Origin: Rhodococcus aetherivorans
GTDB lineage: Bacteria; Actinomycetota; Actinomycetes; Mycobacteriales; Mycobacteriaceae
NCBI RefSeq assembly: GCF_011058165.1
Contig: NZ_JAALEG010000004.1
Span: 94,852-158,851, forward strand
Direction of reading: 5' to 3'
Length of the DNA stretch: 64,000 nt
Made by a program: the position numbers and the translations under genes. Below, in pieces: positions 19,457-28,144 of the stretch. The notes below the pieces were generated by a model. That model was not told where the DNA came from, did not search any database, and saw nothing but the letters and a program-made list of their open reading frames with translations. How positions within the stretch are numbered: position 1 is the stretch's first letter; every line of letters begins with the position of its first letter.

Positions 19457-20311
19457 TCAGGCGACCGTGACGAGCCCGATCGTCGGCAGGAAGGTGCACG
19501 AACGCGGGGCCGCGCCCGCGGCTTGCGTGGTGATGCCGCCGGAGATCACGGCGGCCACGTTGCCGGAGCCGGTGTCGGCGATCGCGCTGAGCGTCGTCGG
19601 CCCGTCGGGATTGATCCTGGCCTCGTTGGTCAACGTCGCGGTGCCGCTGCGGCCGTTGGAGACGTTGATCCAGCTCACCGTCAGCGGCTGCGCCTGCTGG
19701 TCGGCGAACTTGGCGGTGCCCAGGGCGGTGAACACGAACCCGGCCTGGCCGGCCTTCGGGCCCGGCGGCGGGAGCGGCGCGGGGCCGGCCACGGCGAGCG
19801 CGGTGCCGATGGAGTCGCCGCCGTCGCGGATGCAGTCCTTGCCGATGCTCGGGTACAGGAACTGCGAGATCGCCACGGCGCCCGGCTCCGGAATGTCGGG
19901 TCCGCCGCCGCCGCTGCCGTCGAGGAAGGTGATCACGCGCTGGAGCAGGGCCTTGACCGAGTCCGGCAGCTGCGAGTTCGCGAGCAGTTCCTTCGCCTGG
20001 TCGAGGAGCTGATTCTTGCCGTCCGCGACGTCGGCCGGGCCGGCCGCCGCTCCGACGATGGCGGGGGCGAGGGAGGCGAGGGCCTCGACCTCTTCGGGGG
20101 CGGCTGCCTGGGTGCTGAGCATGCCCATGAGCGACTCGATCGACAGATCCGCCGGCACCTGGTAGCCGGCGAACTCGGCCGGCAGCTGGAGCACGTCGGG
20201 GATGCCCGGAACGACGGGTTGCGCGACCGCCTGCGACGGCACGGTGAGCGCCGCGGCGGCGGCGAGGGCGCAGGCGGTGAACATCCTGCGCGTTGCTCGG
20301 GTTCGAAGCAC
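19457..20311 (-). CDS. Secreted hypothetical protein (Rv1157c/Rv1158c-position)
   Basis: A 284-residue exported protein of unknown function. Residues 1-~30 form a Sec signal peptide (RTRATRR, a hydrophobic alanine-rich core, then SQAVA before the mature QPVVPGI). Two Cys (about residues 179 and 270) could form a disulfide in the envelope. The N-terminal half is helical; the C-terminal half is beta-rich. It occupies the place of the exported Ala/Pro-rich proteins next to pimE in mycobacteria. GTG 20311 is preceded by AGGATGG. Divergent from pimE across a 331-bp spacer. Confidence 0.82.
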   Translation of the reverse strand: MLRTRATRRMFTACALAAAAALTVPSQAVAQPVVPGIPDVLQLPAEFAGYQVPADLSIESLMGMLSTQAAAPEEVEALASLAPAIVGAAAGPADVADGKNQLLDQAKELLANSQLPDSVKALLQRVITFLDGSGGGGPDIPEPGAVAISQFLYPSIGKDCIRDGGDSIGTALAVAGPAPLPPPGPKAGQAGFVFTALGTAKFADQQAQPLTVSWINVSNGRSGTATLTNEARINPDGPTTLSAIADTGSGNVAAVISGGITTQAAGAAPRSCTFLPTIGLVTVA

Positions 20312-20642
20312 TTTTCCCCATCCTTGTCGTTGAAGCGGCTCCGGAGCGCGAGGCGCCGATGCCGCTGACGGCTCGGGGAGACACTTTATGTAGGCCCCCC
20401 GATCAGTACAAGCCGTGGCCGGTCTCACAGCCGCGCCCGTACTGGCGGGAGTCTAGCCATAACGTGTTCCGATCAGTGGTGTCCGCTCGAGACTACGTGT
20501 GACTGATGTGGTTTTTGTGAGAGTAGATGAAACTGTTACTGATGTGAGTATCGTGTTCGGCCCGCCGCCGCGGAACGGATAGTCTGCATCCGTCCCCGGC
20601 CCTTCCCCCCGGGGTGACGTGACGACGGGAGGCCGCACCGCA
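20312..20642. other. 331-bp divergent intergenic region upstream of pimE
   Basis: This gene-free stretch is clearly richer in A+T than its surroundings between about 20450 and 20570. CCGATCAGT occurs at 20399 and 20469, and ACTGATGTG at 20502 and 20538, 36 bp apart. A TAAAGT -10-like box on the minus strand (20383-20388) could serve the secreted-protein gene. I see no ORF and no clear terminator. Confidence 0.6.
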
Positions 20643-21890
20643 GTGTCCGATCCGGTTCGCCCGCATCGACTGTGGTGGTGCGCGGCCCTGCTGGCCGTAT
20701 CCGTCGGGGCCCGGCTGGCGTGGAACTTCCTCACGCCCAACGGCATGAATCTCGTGGATCTGCACGTGTACGTCGACGGTTCCGCGGCGCTGCTGCGCGG
20801 CGAACTGTACGACTTCACCTACACCCGGGACACTCCCGAGTTCTCCCTGCCCTTCACCTACCCGCCGTTCGCGGCACTGGTCTTCTTCCCGCTGCACTAT
20901 CTGCCCTTCCCGGTGGTCGGGGTGGCGTGGCAGCTGCTGACCGTCGCCGCCCTGTTCGGCCTCCTGCGCATCTGCCTCGAGTTGCTGTTCGGTTCCGCGG
21001 CGCACGGCGCGCGCTGGACGGCGGTCGCGCTCGTGTGGACGGCGGCGGGCATCTGGACGGAGCCCATCCGCACGACCCTCGACTACGGACAGGTCAACGT
21101 GTTCCTGGCCTTCGGCGTGATGGTCGCGGTCCGCAGCAACCGCTGGTGGCTCTCGGGCGGACTGGTCGGATTGCTCGCCGGCATCAAGCTGACCCCGGCG
21201 ATCGCCGGCATGTACTTCGTGGCGCGTCGCCGCTGGGCGGCGGCGTTCTTCTCCGCGGCGACCTTCGCCGCCACCGTCGCCGTCAGCTGGCTGGTCCTCG
21301 GCGACCAGGCGCGGACCTACTTCACCACGTTGTTCGGCGACGCCGACCGGATCGGGCCGGTGGGGTCGGTCTGGAACCAGTCGCTGCGCGGAGCGCTGAG
21401 CCGCATCGTGGGACACGACGTGGGCACCGGGCCGCTGTGGCTGGCGGCTGTCGCGGCCTCGGCGGCGCTCGCCGTCGCGGCCTGGCGTGCCCTCGGCCCG
21501 GACGACCGGCTCGGCACGATCGTCGTCGTCGAACTGTTCGGGCTGCTGGTGTCGCCGATCTCCTGGATGCACCACTGGGTGTGGGTGCTGCCGATGCTGC
21601 TGTGGCTGGTCTACGGGCCGCTCGCCGGCCGCCTCGGCACCCGTGTGCTCGCCGGGTTCTGGGCGGTGCTGACCGTCGTCGGGGTGCCGTGGCTCCTCGG
21701 CCTGGCGCAGGACTCGATGTGGGACATCTCCCGCCCCGCCCTGCTGGCCTGGGCGGGCGCGTGCAACGTGGTGGGGGTGCTGGCGGTGTACGCGTGGATC
21801 GTCTACACCGGGCGCCCGGCTGCGGCCCCGCCCGTCAGCCGCGGGCCAGCGCGTCGATCTTCCGGGCCAGCTCCACGTCCGACCCGGTGA
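20643..21890 (+). CDS. pimE: GT87 polyprenol-phosphate-mannose alpha-1,2-mannosyltransferase, probably PimE
   Basis: A 415-residue polytopic membrane mannosyltransferase with about ten hydrophobic segments. The early periplasmic motif VDLHVYVDG (about residues 39-47) carries the GT-C catalytic Asp. In mycobacteria PimE adds the fifth mannose to phosphatidylinositol mannosides using polyprenol-phosphate mannose. Synteny with Rv1159 (followed by the dehydratase and mutT2) supports PimE over other GT87 members. GTG 20643 has GGGAGG upstream; GTG 20619 is an alternative. The 3' end overlaps the convergent dehydratase gene by 56 bp. Confidence 0.85.
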   Translation: MSDPVRPHRLWWCAALLAVSVGARLAWNFLTPNGMNLVDLHVYVDGSAALLRGELYDFTYTRDTPEFSLPFTYPPFAALVFFPLHYLPFPVVGVAWQLLTVAALFGLLRICLELLFGSAAHGARWTAVALVWTAAGIWTEPIRTTLDYGQVNVFLAFGVMVAVRSNRWWLSGGLVGLLAGIKLTPAIAGMYFVARRRWAAAFFSAATFAATVAVSWLVLGDQARTYFTTLFGDADRIGPVGSVWNQSLRGALSRIVGHDVGTGPLWLAAVAASAALAVAAWRALGPDDRLGTIVVVELFGLLVSPISWMHHWVWVLPMLLWLVYGPLAGRLGTRVLAGFWAVLTVVGVPWLLGLAQDSMWDISRPALLAWAGACNVVGVLAVYAWIVYTGRPAAAPPVSRGPARRSSGPAPRPTR

Positions 21891-22122
21891 TCCCGCCGGC
21901 GGAATGGGTGGACAGCGAGTAGGTCACCTTCCGCCAGCGGATGTCGATGTCGGGGTGGTGGTTCGCCGCCTCGGCGGCCTCGGCCACCCTGTCCACCAGC
22001 GCGACGGCCGCGGGGAACGAGGAGGACTCGACGGTCCGCACGATCGCGTTCCCGTCCCGTCGCCACTCGGGCAGCTGGGCGAGGGCGGCATCGATGTCGG
22101 CGTCGGAGAGCAACTCGGCCAT
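21835..22122 (-). CDS. Pterin-4a-carbinolamine dehydratase
   Basis: A 95-residue PCD/DCoH-family protein. The core [12 protein letters not shown], then [27 protein letters not shown], contains the HHPD and H residues of the active site that dehydrates 4a-hydroxytetrahydropterin. It corresponds in position to Rv1159A. It is convergent with pimE and divergent from mutT2 (25 bp between starts). Its role in actinobacteria without aromatic amino-acid hydroxylases is unclear. Confidence 0.92.
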   Translation of the reverse strand: MAELLSDADIDAALAQLPEWRRDGNAIVRTVESSSFPAAVALVDRVAEAAEAANHHPDIDIRWRKVTYSLSTHSAGGITGSDVELARKIDALARG

Positions 22123-22147
22123 GCCCCATTCTGGGACGATGCCGCAC

Positions 22148-22552
22148 ATGAGTGCAACGACGGGCCGGGCGGACGAGGTAGTGGCCGGGGCGATCTTCCG
22201 CGACGGCCGGCTGTTGCTGGCCCAGCGCATCGGGCCGCCGGAGCTCGCGGGGCTGTGGGAGCTGCCGGGCGGCAAGGCCGAGCCGGGGGAGTCCGCCGAG
22301 GCGGCGCTGCGCCGGGAGCTGCGCGAGGAACTGGGCGTGGAGGTCGCCGGTGCGCAGCGGGTCGGGGTCGGGGTGCCGCTGGACGGCGGCCGGGTGCTGC
22401 GTGCCTACCGGGTGGAGCTGCTCTCCGGGGAACCGCGGCCGCTCGAACACGCGGCACTGTGCTGGGTGGACGCCGACGAGCTGGAGCAGATCGACCTGGT
22501 GCCGAACGACCGGCTGTGGCTGCCGGAGCTGCGCGCGCACCTCGGGCGCTGA
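22148..22552 (+). CDS. mutT2: Nudix hydrolase MutT2
   Basis: A 134-residue Nudix enzyme that sanitises oxidised or methylated pyrimidine dNTPs. The full Nudix box GX5EX7REX2EEXG is present from [18 protein letters not shown] to REELGV near residues 38-61. It has the same order and size as Rv1160 in M. tuberculosis. The start ATG 22148 lacks a clear ribosome-binding site. The next gene, a small basic protein, is convergent 12 bp away. Confidence 0.92.
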   Translation: MSATTGRADEVVAGAIFRDGRLLLAQRIGPPELAGLWELPGGKAEPGESAEAALRRELREELGVEVAGAQRVGVGVPLDGGRVLRAYRVELLSGEPRPLEHAALCWVDADELEQIDLVPNDRLWLPELRAHLGR

Positions 22553-22564
22553 CGGGGCGGGCGG

Positions 22565-22741
22565 TCAGGCGGCGCGGGCCTTCTTCAGGCGCTTCGCGAG
22601 TTCCTTCCCGCCGAGGCCCTCGTGCTCGAGCCTCTTCATCCGCATGATCACCACGGGGCAGCGCACACAGCGGGTCTTCTTGCGGCAGCACTTCTTCTTG
22701 GGCTCGAGCTGCGCGACCCTGCTCGCCTTCACCTTGCCCAT
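22565..22741 (-). CDS. Small basic Cys-rich protein
   Basis: A 58-residue predicted protein, strongly basic (Lys/Arg about 35%). The cluster KKKCCRKKTRCVRCPVV places four Cys within ten residues (CC-x5-C-x2-C), a plausible metal or redox site. No known family is recognised. It occupies the place between mutT2 and typA where M. tuberculosis carries other genes. A 14/19 match to the IdeR/DtxR iron box lies 67 bp upstream, and the AT-rich leader fits a promoter. Confidence 0.68.
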   Translation of the reverse strand: MGKVKASRVAQLEPKKKCCRKKTRCVRCPVVIMRMKRLEHEGLGGKELAKRLKKARAA

Positions 22742-22807
22742 CCGTGTCGCCGGCCTTTCGTCGGTGGGTCCCGGACCACAGCACTGGGCCCCTGGTCACA
22801 TCAATTG

Positions 22808-22826
22808 GAAGGTTAGCATGCCCTAA
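22808..22826. promoter_or_regulatory. IdeR/DtxR-type iron box candidate
   Basis: Read on the minus strand, TTAGGGCATGCTAACCTTC matches the 19-bp consensus TTAGGTTAGSCTAACCTAA at 14 positions, including TTAGG on one side and GCTAACCT on the other. It lies 67 bp upstream of the small Cys-rich gene and ~310 bp upstream of typA. Confidence 0.45.
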
Positions 22827-23010
22827 TAAAGGCGGAGGCGCCCGGCGAGCCGGTTTCGGCGGCCCGCAGCCGCCGGCGGGTTCGCCGAACAGTGCGCCGG
22901 GACGTGGCGAACGTCACGCTCCGGCCCGCGAACTGGTGAATCAGCCGTCGGCGGGCGCGAGGTACCACGTCCGGCCTGTACTGTATTGGAGGCCGCAGTG
23001 CCTGTGCGGG

Positions 23011-23030
23011 CCGTTCGCGGCCGCGAACGG
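23011..23030. promoter_or_regulatory. 20-bp perfect palindrome in the typA leader
   Basis: CCGTTCGCGGCCGCGAACGG is fully self-complementary and ends 103 bp before the typA GTG. As DNA it could be an operator; as RNA it would fold only as a short stem with a tight loop. Confidence 0.45.
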
Positions 23031-23133
23031 GTGACTCGCATTCGCGACGCGGCCACCGCAAGAACGCCGTACGGGCGAGGTGCCGTCTGGGTCCAGTGCC
23101 GTGTGGCCGGACAACAGCCAGGAGAGCCATCGC

Positions 23134-25020
23134 GTGAGCACCGCCAGTTTCCGCAACGTCGCCATCGTCGCGCACGTCGACCACGGAAAGACCACCCTCG
23201 TCGACGCCATGCTGCGCCAGTCGGGCGCCTTCGCCGAGCGCGCGGAACTCGTCGACCGGGTCATGGACTCCGGTGACCTCGAGCGCGAGAAGGGCATCAC
23301 CATTCTCGCGAAGAACACCGCCGTGCACCGGTACAACGGCGACGGCACCGTCACCGTCATCAACGTGATCGACACCCCCGGTCACGCCGACTTCGGTGGC
23401 GAGGTCGAGCGCGGCCTGTCCATGGTCGACGGCGTCGTCCTGCTCGTCGACGCGTCCGAGGGCCCGCTGCCGCAGACCCGCTTCGTGCTGCGCAAGGCGC
23501 TCTCCGCGTCGCTGCCGGTGCTGCTGGTGGTCAACAAGACCGACCGCCCCGACGCCCGCATCGCCGAGGTCGTCGAGGAGACCCACGACCTGCTGCTCGA
23601 CCTTGCCTCCGACCTCGACGACGAGGCCTCCGAGGCCGCCGAGCAGCTGCTGGACCTGCCGGTCCTGTACGCCTCCGGGCGCGAGGGCAAGGCGTCGACG
23701 GAACAGCCCGAGAACGGACAGGCGCCCTCCGCCGAGAACCTCGACGCGCTGTTCGACGTCCTCATGAAGTACATCCCCGCCCCCAAGGGTGATCCGGCCG
23801 CACCGCTGCAGGCCCACGTCACGAACCTCGACGCCTCCGAGTTCCTCGGCCGCCTGGCGCTGCTGCGCATCCACAACGGCGAGCTGCGCAAGGGCCAGAC
23901 CGTCGCGTGGATGCACGCCGACGGCGTGAAGAACGTGAAGATCACCGAGCTGCTCCAGACCATCGGTGTCGAGCGCCGGCCCGGTGACGTCGCCGTCGCC
24001 GGCGACATCGTCGCCGTCGCCGGTATCCCGGACATCATGATCGGCGACACCCTTGCCGACGTGGACAACCCGGTCGCCCTGCCGCGCATCACGGTCGACG
24101 AGCCGGCCATCTCGGTGGTCATCGGCACCAACACGTCGCCGCTCGTCGGCCGCGTGCAGGGCCACAAGCTGACCGCGCGCATGGTCAAGTCCCGTCTCGA
24201 CTCGGAGCTGGTCGGCAACGTGTCGCTGCGCGTGCTCGACATCGGCCGCCCCGACGCCTGGGAGGTGCAGGGCCGCGGCGAGCTGGCGCTGGCCATCCTC
24301 GTCGAGCAGATGCGCCGCGAGGGCTTCGAGCTGACCGTCGGCAAGCCGCAGGTGGTCACCCGGCAGGTCGACGGCAAGGTGCACGAGCCCTACGAGGAAC
24401 TCACCATCGACAGCCCCGAGGAACACCTCGGCGCGATCACCCAGCTGCTCGCGGCCCGCAAGGGCAAGATGGTGCAGATGTCCAACCACGCCGCCGGATG
24501 GGTGCGCATGGAGTTCATCGTCCCGTCGCGCGGCCTCATCGGGTTCCGCACCGACTTCCTCACCGAGACCCGTGGCACGGGCATCGCCAACGCCGTTTTC
24601 CACGGCTACGCCCCGTGGGCCGGGGAGATCCGCGCACGGCACACCGGCTCGCTGGTCTCCGACCGCTCGGGCTCGGTCACGCCGTTCGCCATGATCCAGC
24701 TCGGCGACCGCGGCACCTTCTTCGTGGAGCCGGGCAGCGACACCTACGAGGGCCATGTCGTGGGCATCAACCCGCGCGCCGAGGACCTCGACATCAACGT
24801 CACCCGCGAGAAGAAGCTCACCAACATGCGCTCCTCCACGGCCGACGTGATGGAGACCCTCGCGAAGCCGATCACCCTGAGCCTCGAGGAGGCCATGGAG
24901 TTCTGCGCGTCCGACGAGTGCGTCGAGGTCACCCCGGAGATCCTCCGTGTCCGCAAGGTGCACCTGTCGGCCACCGACCGGGCCCGCGCCCGCTCGCGGG
25001 AGAAGGCTCGCAACAAGTAG
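23134..25020 (+). CDS. typA: Ribosome-associated translational GTPase TypA/BipA
   Basis: A 628-residue EF-G/LepA-family GTPase that acts on ribosomes in stress and ribosome assembly. G1 is AHVDHGKTT (about residues 12-20), G2 lies in EREKGITI, G3 in DTPGHAD and G4 in NKTD. Domains III, V and the BipA-specific C-terminal domain follow, ending RSREKARNK. GTG 23134 follows AGGAGAG and gives the family-typical length. The upstream spacer carries a long palindrome. Confidence 0.97.
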   Translation: MSTASFRNVAIVAHVDHGKTTLVDAMLRQSGAFAERAELVDRVMDSGDLEREKGITILAKNTAVHRYNGDGTVTVINVIDTPGHADFGGEVERGLSMVDGVVLLVDASEGPLPQTRFVLRKALSASLPVLLVVNKTDRPDARIAEVVEETHDLLLDLASDLDDEASEAAEQLLDLPVLYASGREGKASTEQPENGQAPSAENLDALFDVLMKYIPAPKGDPAAPLQAHVTNLDASEFLGRLALLRIHNGELRKGQTVAWMHADGVKNVKITELLQTIGVERRPGDVAVAGDIVAVAGIPDIMIGDTLADVDNPVALPRITVDEPAISVVIGTNTSPLVGRVQGHKLTARMVKSRLDSELVGNVSLRVLDIGRPDAWEVQGRGELALAILVEQMRREGFELTVGKPQVVTRQVDGKVHEPYEELTIDSPEEHLGAITQLLAARKGKMVQMSNHAAGWVRMEFIVPSRGLIGFRTDFLTETRGTGIANAVFHGYAPWAGEIRARHTGSLVSDRSGSVTPFAMIQLGDRGTFFVEPGSDTYEGHVVGINPRAEDLDINVTREKKLTNMRSSTADVMETLAKPITLSLEEAMEFCASDECVEVTPEILRVRKVHLSATDRARARSREKARNK

Positions 25021-25033
25021 TCGCGGCAGTGGT

Positions 25034-25054
25034 GGTCCCGGCGCGGCCGGGACC
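25034..25054 (+). terminator. Hairpin after typA
   Basis: A 9-bp perfect stem, GGTCCCGGC (25034-25042) with 25046-25054, and a 3-nt loop, 13 bp past the typA stop and 31 bp before lpqW. There is no U-tract, so it may attenuate or stabilise rather than end transcription. Confidence 0.45.
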
Positions 25055-25085
25055 GCCGCCGCATCCCGGAGGGAAGGGAGGCCGG

Positions 25086-26993
25086 ATGCGCAGGATCGCC
25101 GGGATCACCGCGGTCGCCGCGGTGCTGGGGTTGACGGCGTGCACCGCCGATCCGCCGCCGCCGATCGAGCAGACCGAGCCCACCCGGACCCCCACCCCGG
25201 TTCCCCAGCTCAACACCGTCGTGGTGGCCGTCGACGACGTGGGCGCCGGGCTCAACCCGCACCTGCTCGCCGACCAGTCGCCCGTCGGCAACACCGTCGC
25301 CGGGATGGTGCTGCCGAGCGCGTTCCGGCCCGTGCCCGACCCCGCGCGGCCCGGCGCCTCCGCCTGGGTGCTCGACGAGTCCGTCCTCGCATCGGCCGAG
25401 GTCACCTCGCAGGCCCCGTTCACCATCACCTATCAGGTGCGCGACGAGGCGCAGTGGTCCGACAGCGCGCCCATCGCCGCCGAGGACTTCCGGTACCTGT
25501 GGCAGCAGATGATCACCCAGCCCGGTGTGGTCGATCCCGCCGGATACCGCCTCATCGAGGACGTCGGATCCTCCGGCGGCGGCAAGACCGTCACCGTCAC
25601 GCTGCGCGAGCCCTACCCGGCGTGGCGGGAACTGTTCACCCACCTGCTGCCGGCTCACCTCGTCAAGGACACTCCGGGCGGTTTCACCACGAGCCTCGCC
25701 GAATCGATCCCGGTGTCCGGCGGGCAGTTCCATGTCAAGTCCGTCGACCGCGGCCGCGGCGAGATCCTGCTCGAACGCAACGATCGCTTCTGGGGCACGC
25801 CGGCCCGGCCCGACCGGATCCTGTTGCGCCGCGGCGGAACCGACGCGCAGCTCGCCGAGTCCATTCGCACCGGCGACGCGCAGGTCGCGCAGATGCACGG
25901 TGGGGGATCCGCGCTGCTCGCCCAGCTCGGCGCGATCCCGCAGGTGCGCACCGGCACCCAGCTGCAGCCCCGCGTCCTCGAGCTGACCCTCAACGGCCGC
26001 ACGACCGAGTTCGCCGATCCGCGCGTGCGCCGGGCCGTCCTCGGGCTTCTCGACCCGGACCTGCTGGCCACCGTCGCGGCCGGCACGGAATCGGCCGTCG
26101 TCGCGGCCCGCGCGCAGGTGCTCGCCCCGTCCGATCCCGGCTATTCGCCGACGATGCCGCCGCGGCCCGGCCGCGAGGAGTCCCTCGCGCTCCTCGCCGG
26201 GGCCGGGTATGTACCGGCCGGCCCGGCGACGATCGACGCAACCGGCACCCCGGCGCCCGAGACCGCGACCACGGGTCTGCTCGCCCAGGGCGGCGTGCCG
26301 CTCACCCTCGTGCTGGGCGTGCCGGAGAACTCGCCGGTGGCCGACGCCGTCGCCCGCACCGCCGCGGACCAGCTGCGTGGGGCCGGCGTCGCCGCCACCG
26401 TGACGACGTTGCCGCCGGACGAGCTCTACGGCGACGCCCTCGTCGAGGGGACCGTGCATGCGGTGGTCGGCTGGACGCGCGCCGGAGGCGACCCCGCCAC
26501 CGCTGCGCTGTCCCGATTCGGTTGCCCCCCAGTGCTTCCCGAGCAGGGCCCCGGCTCCGTCGAGCCGGCTCCCGCACCCACCCCGACGCCGGAGCCCGCC
26601 CCCGGCGGTGACGCCGAGTCCGTTCCGGACGGTGACGCCGAGTCCGTTCCGGACGGTGACGCCGGGCCGGTTCCCGACGGTGACGCCGGGCCGGTTCCCG
26701 ACGACGAGATCGAGGCCGCCGAGGCGCAACTCGCCGCACCGAGCAACGTGTCCGGGGTGTGCGACCCCACCCTCGACCCGGAACTCGCCGGGGCCCTGCG
26801 CGGCGCCGGCGACGTGCCCGCCGTCCTGGCCGGGGCGCAGCCGAAGCTGTGGGACCTCGCCGTCACCCTGCCGATCGTGCAGGACCGCACCGTGATCGCC
26901 GCGGGACCCGGCGTCGAGGGCGTGACGCTGGCCGGCTCGATCCCTGCCGGTTCCCTGTCCGACGCGCAGAACTGGTGGAGGACCACACCGTGA
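25086..26993 (+). CDS. lpqW: Lipoprotein LpqW, substrate-binding-protein fold
   Basis: A 635-residue exported lipoprotein with an SBP_bac_5 (oligopeptide-binding) fold. The signal peptide ends in the lipobox LTAC, with the lipidated Cys at residue 19. In mycobacteria LpqW helps channel intermediates between PIM and lipoarabinomannan synthesis, which fits pimE nearby. An acidic linker near residues 508-539 holds four 8-residue repeats of the GDAESVPD type. The strong GGAGGGAAGGGAGG precedes ATG 25086, and the stop overlaps the mshB start (GTGA). Confidence 0.9.
   Translation: MRRIAGITAVAAVLGLTACTADPPPPIEQTEPTRTPTPVPQLNTVVVAVDDVGAGLNPHLLADQSPVGNTVAGMVLPSAFRPVPDPARPGASAWVLDESVLASAEVTSQAPFTITYQVRDEAQWSDSAPIAAEDFRYLWQQMITQPGVVDPAGYRLIEDVGSSGGGKTVTVTLREPYPAWRELFTHLLPAHLVKDTPGGFTTSLAESIPVSGGQFHVKSVDRGRGEILLERNDRFWGTPARPDRILLRRGGTDAQLAESIRTGDAQVAQMHGGGSALLAQLGAIPQVRTGTQLQPRVLELTLNGRTTEFADPRVRRAVLGLLDPDLLATVAAGTESAVVAARAQVLAPSDPGYSPTMPPRPGREESLALLAGAGYVPAGPATIDATGTPAPETATTGLLAQGGVPLTLVLGVPENSPVADAVARTAADQLRGAGVAATVTTLPPDELYGDALVEGTVHAVVGWTRAGGDPATAALSRFGCPPVLPEQGPGSVEPAPAPTPTPEPAPGGDAESVPDGDAESVPDGDAGPVPDGDAGPVPDDEIEAAEAQLAAPSNVSGVCDPTLDPELAGALRGAGDVPAVLAGAQPKLWDLAVTLPIVQDRTVIAAGPGVEGVTLAGSIPAGSLSDAQNWWRTTP
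26607..26702 (+). repeat. Four tandem 24-bp repeats inside lpqW
   Basis: Units start at 26607, 26631, 26655 and 26679. The first two are identical and encode GDAESVPD; the last two are identical to each other and encode GDAGPVPD. The pattern implies two successive duplications that kept the frame. Confidence 0.9.
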
Positions 26994-27883
26994 CCGATCG
27001 GAACGCCCCCGCGCCGAAACGCCTGCTGCTGGTGCACGCCCATCCCGACGACGAATCCATCACCACGGGCGGCACCATCGCCCGCTACGCCGCCGAGGGC
27101 GCCGAGGTCACCGTCGTGACGTGCACCCTCGGGGAGGAGGGCGAGGTCGTCGGCGACGAATGGGCGCAGCTCACCGCCGACCGGGCCGATCAGCTCGGTG
27201 GCTATCGCATCCACGAGCTCGGCCGGGCGCTGGCCGCCCTCGGCGTGCCCGCGCCCCGCTTCCTCGGCGGCGCCGGGCATTGGCGCGACTCCGGGATGGC
27301 CGGCACCCCGTCGGCCGCGAACCCGCGGGCCTGGGTGAACGCCGACCGCGACGAGGCGGTGGCCGCACTCGTCGCGGTGATCCGGGAACTGCGCCCGCAC
27401 GTGGTGGTCACCTATGACCCCGTGGGCGGTTACGGCCACCCCGACCACATCCGGGTGCATCACGTCGTGACCGCAGCGGTCGAGGCCGCGGGGACCGGCG
27501 CCTACCCGCACGCCGGCGCACCGTGGGATCCGGCGAAGCTGTACTGGACCGTCACCGAGGCGAGCGCCCTGCGCCGCGGCATCGCGGAGATGACCGGCCT
27601 GCCCGACGGGTGGCAGCGTCCCGGCCCCGACGACCTGCCGTGCGTGCCCGACGAACAGGTCACCACCGTGGTCGACGTCGCCGGCGTGCTCGACGCCAAG
27701 CGGGCGGCCCTGGCGGCGCACGCGACCCAGGTCGTCGTCGCGCCCGGCGGAGCACAGTTCGCCCTGTCCAACCTCGTCGCGCAGCCCGTGCTGGAGCAGG
27801 AGCACTACGTGCTCGTCCGGGGCGACCGCGGCGACGTCGACGGCTCCGGCCGGGAGCGTGACCTCTTCGCCGGGCTGAGTTAG
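26990..27883 (+). CDS. mshB: N-acetyl-GlcN-inositol deacetylase MshB
   Basis: A 297-residue zinc-dependent deacetylase of the LmbE/PIG-L family that removes acetate from GlcNAc-Ins in mycothiol synthesis. HAHPDDES near residue 15 supplies the zinc His-Asp and catalytic Asp, and [12 protein letters not shown] near residue 147 the third ligand. GTG 26990 is coupled to the lpqW stop. It has the same gene order as Rv1166-Rv1170. A long inverted repeat begins at its stop codon. Confidence 0.95.
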   Translation: MTDRNAPAPKRLLLVHAHPDDESITTGGTIARYAAEGAEVTVVTCTLGEEGEVVGDEWAQLTADRADQLGGYRIHELGRALAALGVPAPRFLGGAGHWRDSGMAGTPSAANPRAWVNADRDEAVAALVAVIRELRPHVVVTYDPVGGYGHPDHIRVHHVVTAAVEAAGTGAYPHAGAPWDPAKLYWTVTEASALRRGIAEMTGLPDGWQRPGPDDLPCVPDEQVTTVVDVAGVLDAKRAALAAHATQVVVAPGGAQFALSNLVAQPVLEQEHYVLVRGDRGDVDGSGRERDLFAGLS

Positions 27884-27921
27884 TGTGACCACGAGCACCG
27901 GACAGGTGATCGTGGTCACAC
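27883..27921. promoter_or_regulatory. Perfect 11-bp inverted repeat between mshB and a small ORF
   Basis: GTGTGACCACG (27883-27893) and its complement (27911-27921) with a 17-nt spacer. It starts on the last base of the mshB stop and ends 12 bp before ATG 27934, directly before the ribosome-binding site GAGAGGG. It could be an operator, a terminator without a U-tract, or an mRNA stem exposing the downstream start. Confidence 0.6.
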
Positions 27922-27933
27922 GAGAGGGTCCTG

Positions 27934-28092
27934 ATGTACAACTGGTCCGTCCAGAACCAGATCGTCGCATTCGTCGATTCGCTGCGTCCCTACGCGGACC
28001 AGATCAACGCCGCCTACTACCAGGCGCTCTACGGATTCGCGGACCAGGCCAGCCACGTGCTGACGCTCATGGGTTACCCGCCGGTGCCGTGA
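27934..28092 (+). CDS. 52-residue small protein between mshB and the Rv1171 homologue
   Basis: The product begins MYNWSVQNQIVAFVDSLRP and ends in TLMGYPPVP. It has no signal peptide and no Cys. Most of it (residues ~5-45) could form an amphipathic helix rich in Tyr, Gln and Ala. GAGAGGG sits 6 bases before the ATG, a good ribosome-binding site. In M. tuberculosis a PE-family gene lies close to this position, but this is not a PE protein in sequence. Function unknown; a helical dimer partner or leader peptide are both possible. Confidence 0.68.
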   Translation: MYNWSVQNQIVAFVDSLRPYADQINAAYYQALYGFADQASHVLTLMGYPPVP

Positions 28093-28144
28093 TCGGCCGG
28101 GACCCGGTGACCACCCACCCGCGCCGGTGGCGCACTATCGAACG

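Larger units (their letters stand above)
22742..23133. other. 392-bp divergent intergenic region upstream of typA
   Basis: It holds an IdeR/DtxR-like box (22808-22826), a TACTGT -10-like sequence near 22977, and a 20-bp perfect palindrome (23011-23030). No additional coding sequence is convincing. If transcription starts after the -10-like box, typA would have a leader of about 140 nt containing the palindrome. Confidence 0.55.

Noticed and set aside
18173..20368. Long plus-strand frame with Asp/Arg/Glu-Pro repeats
   Set aside because: It runs antisense to the MFS gene, the Ser-repeat gene and the secreted protein. The MFS and secreted genes are clear. Only the repeat part leaves some doubt, which I state in that entry.
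22813..24963. 716-codon open frame on the minus strand
   Set aside because: It is a shadow of typA, whose GTPase motifs are unambiguous on the plus strand; long antisense frames are normal at this GC content.
26607..26702. Possible CRISPR array or mobile repeat
   Set aside because: In-frame coding repeats without spacers, inside lpqW.
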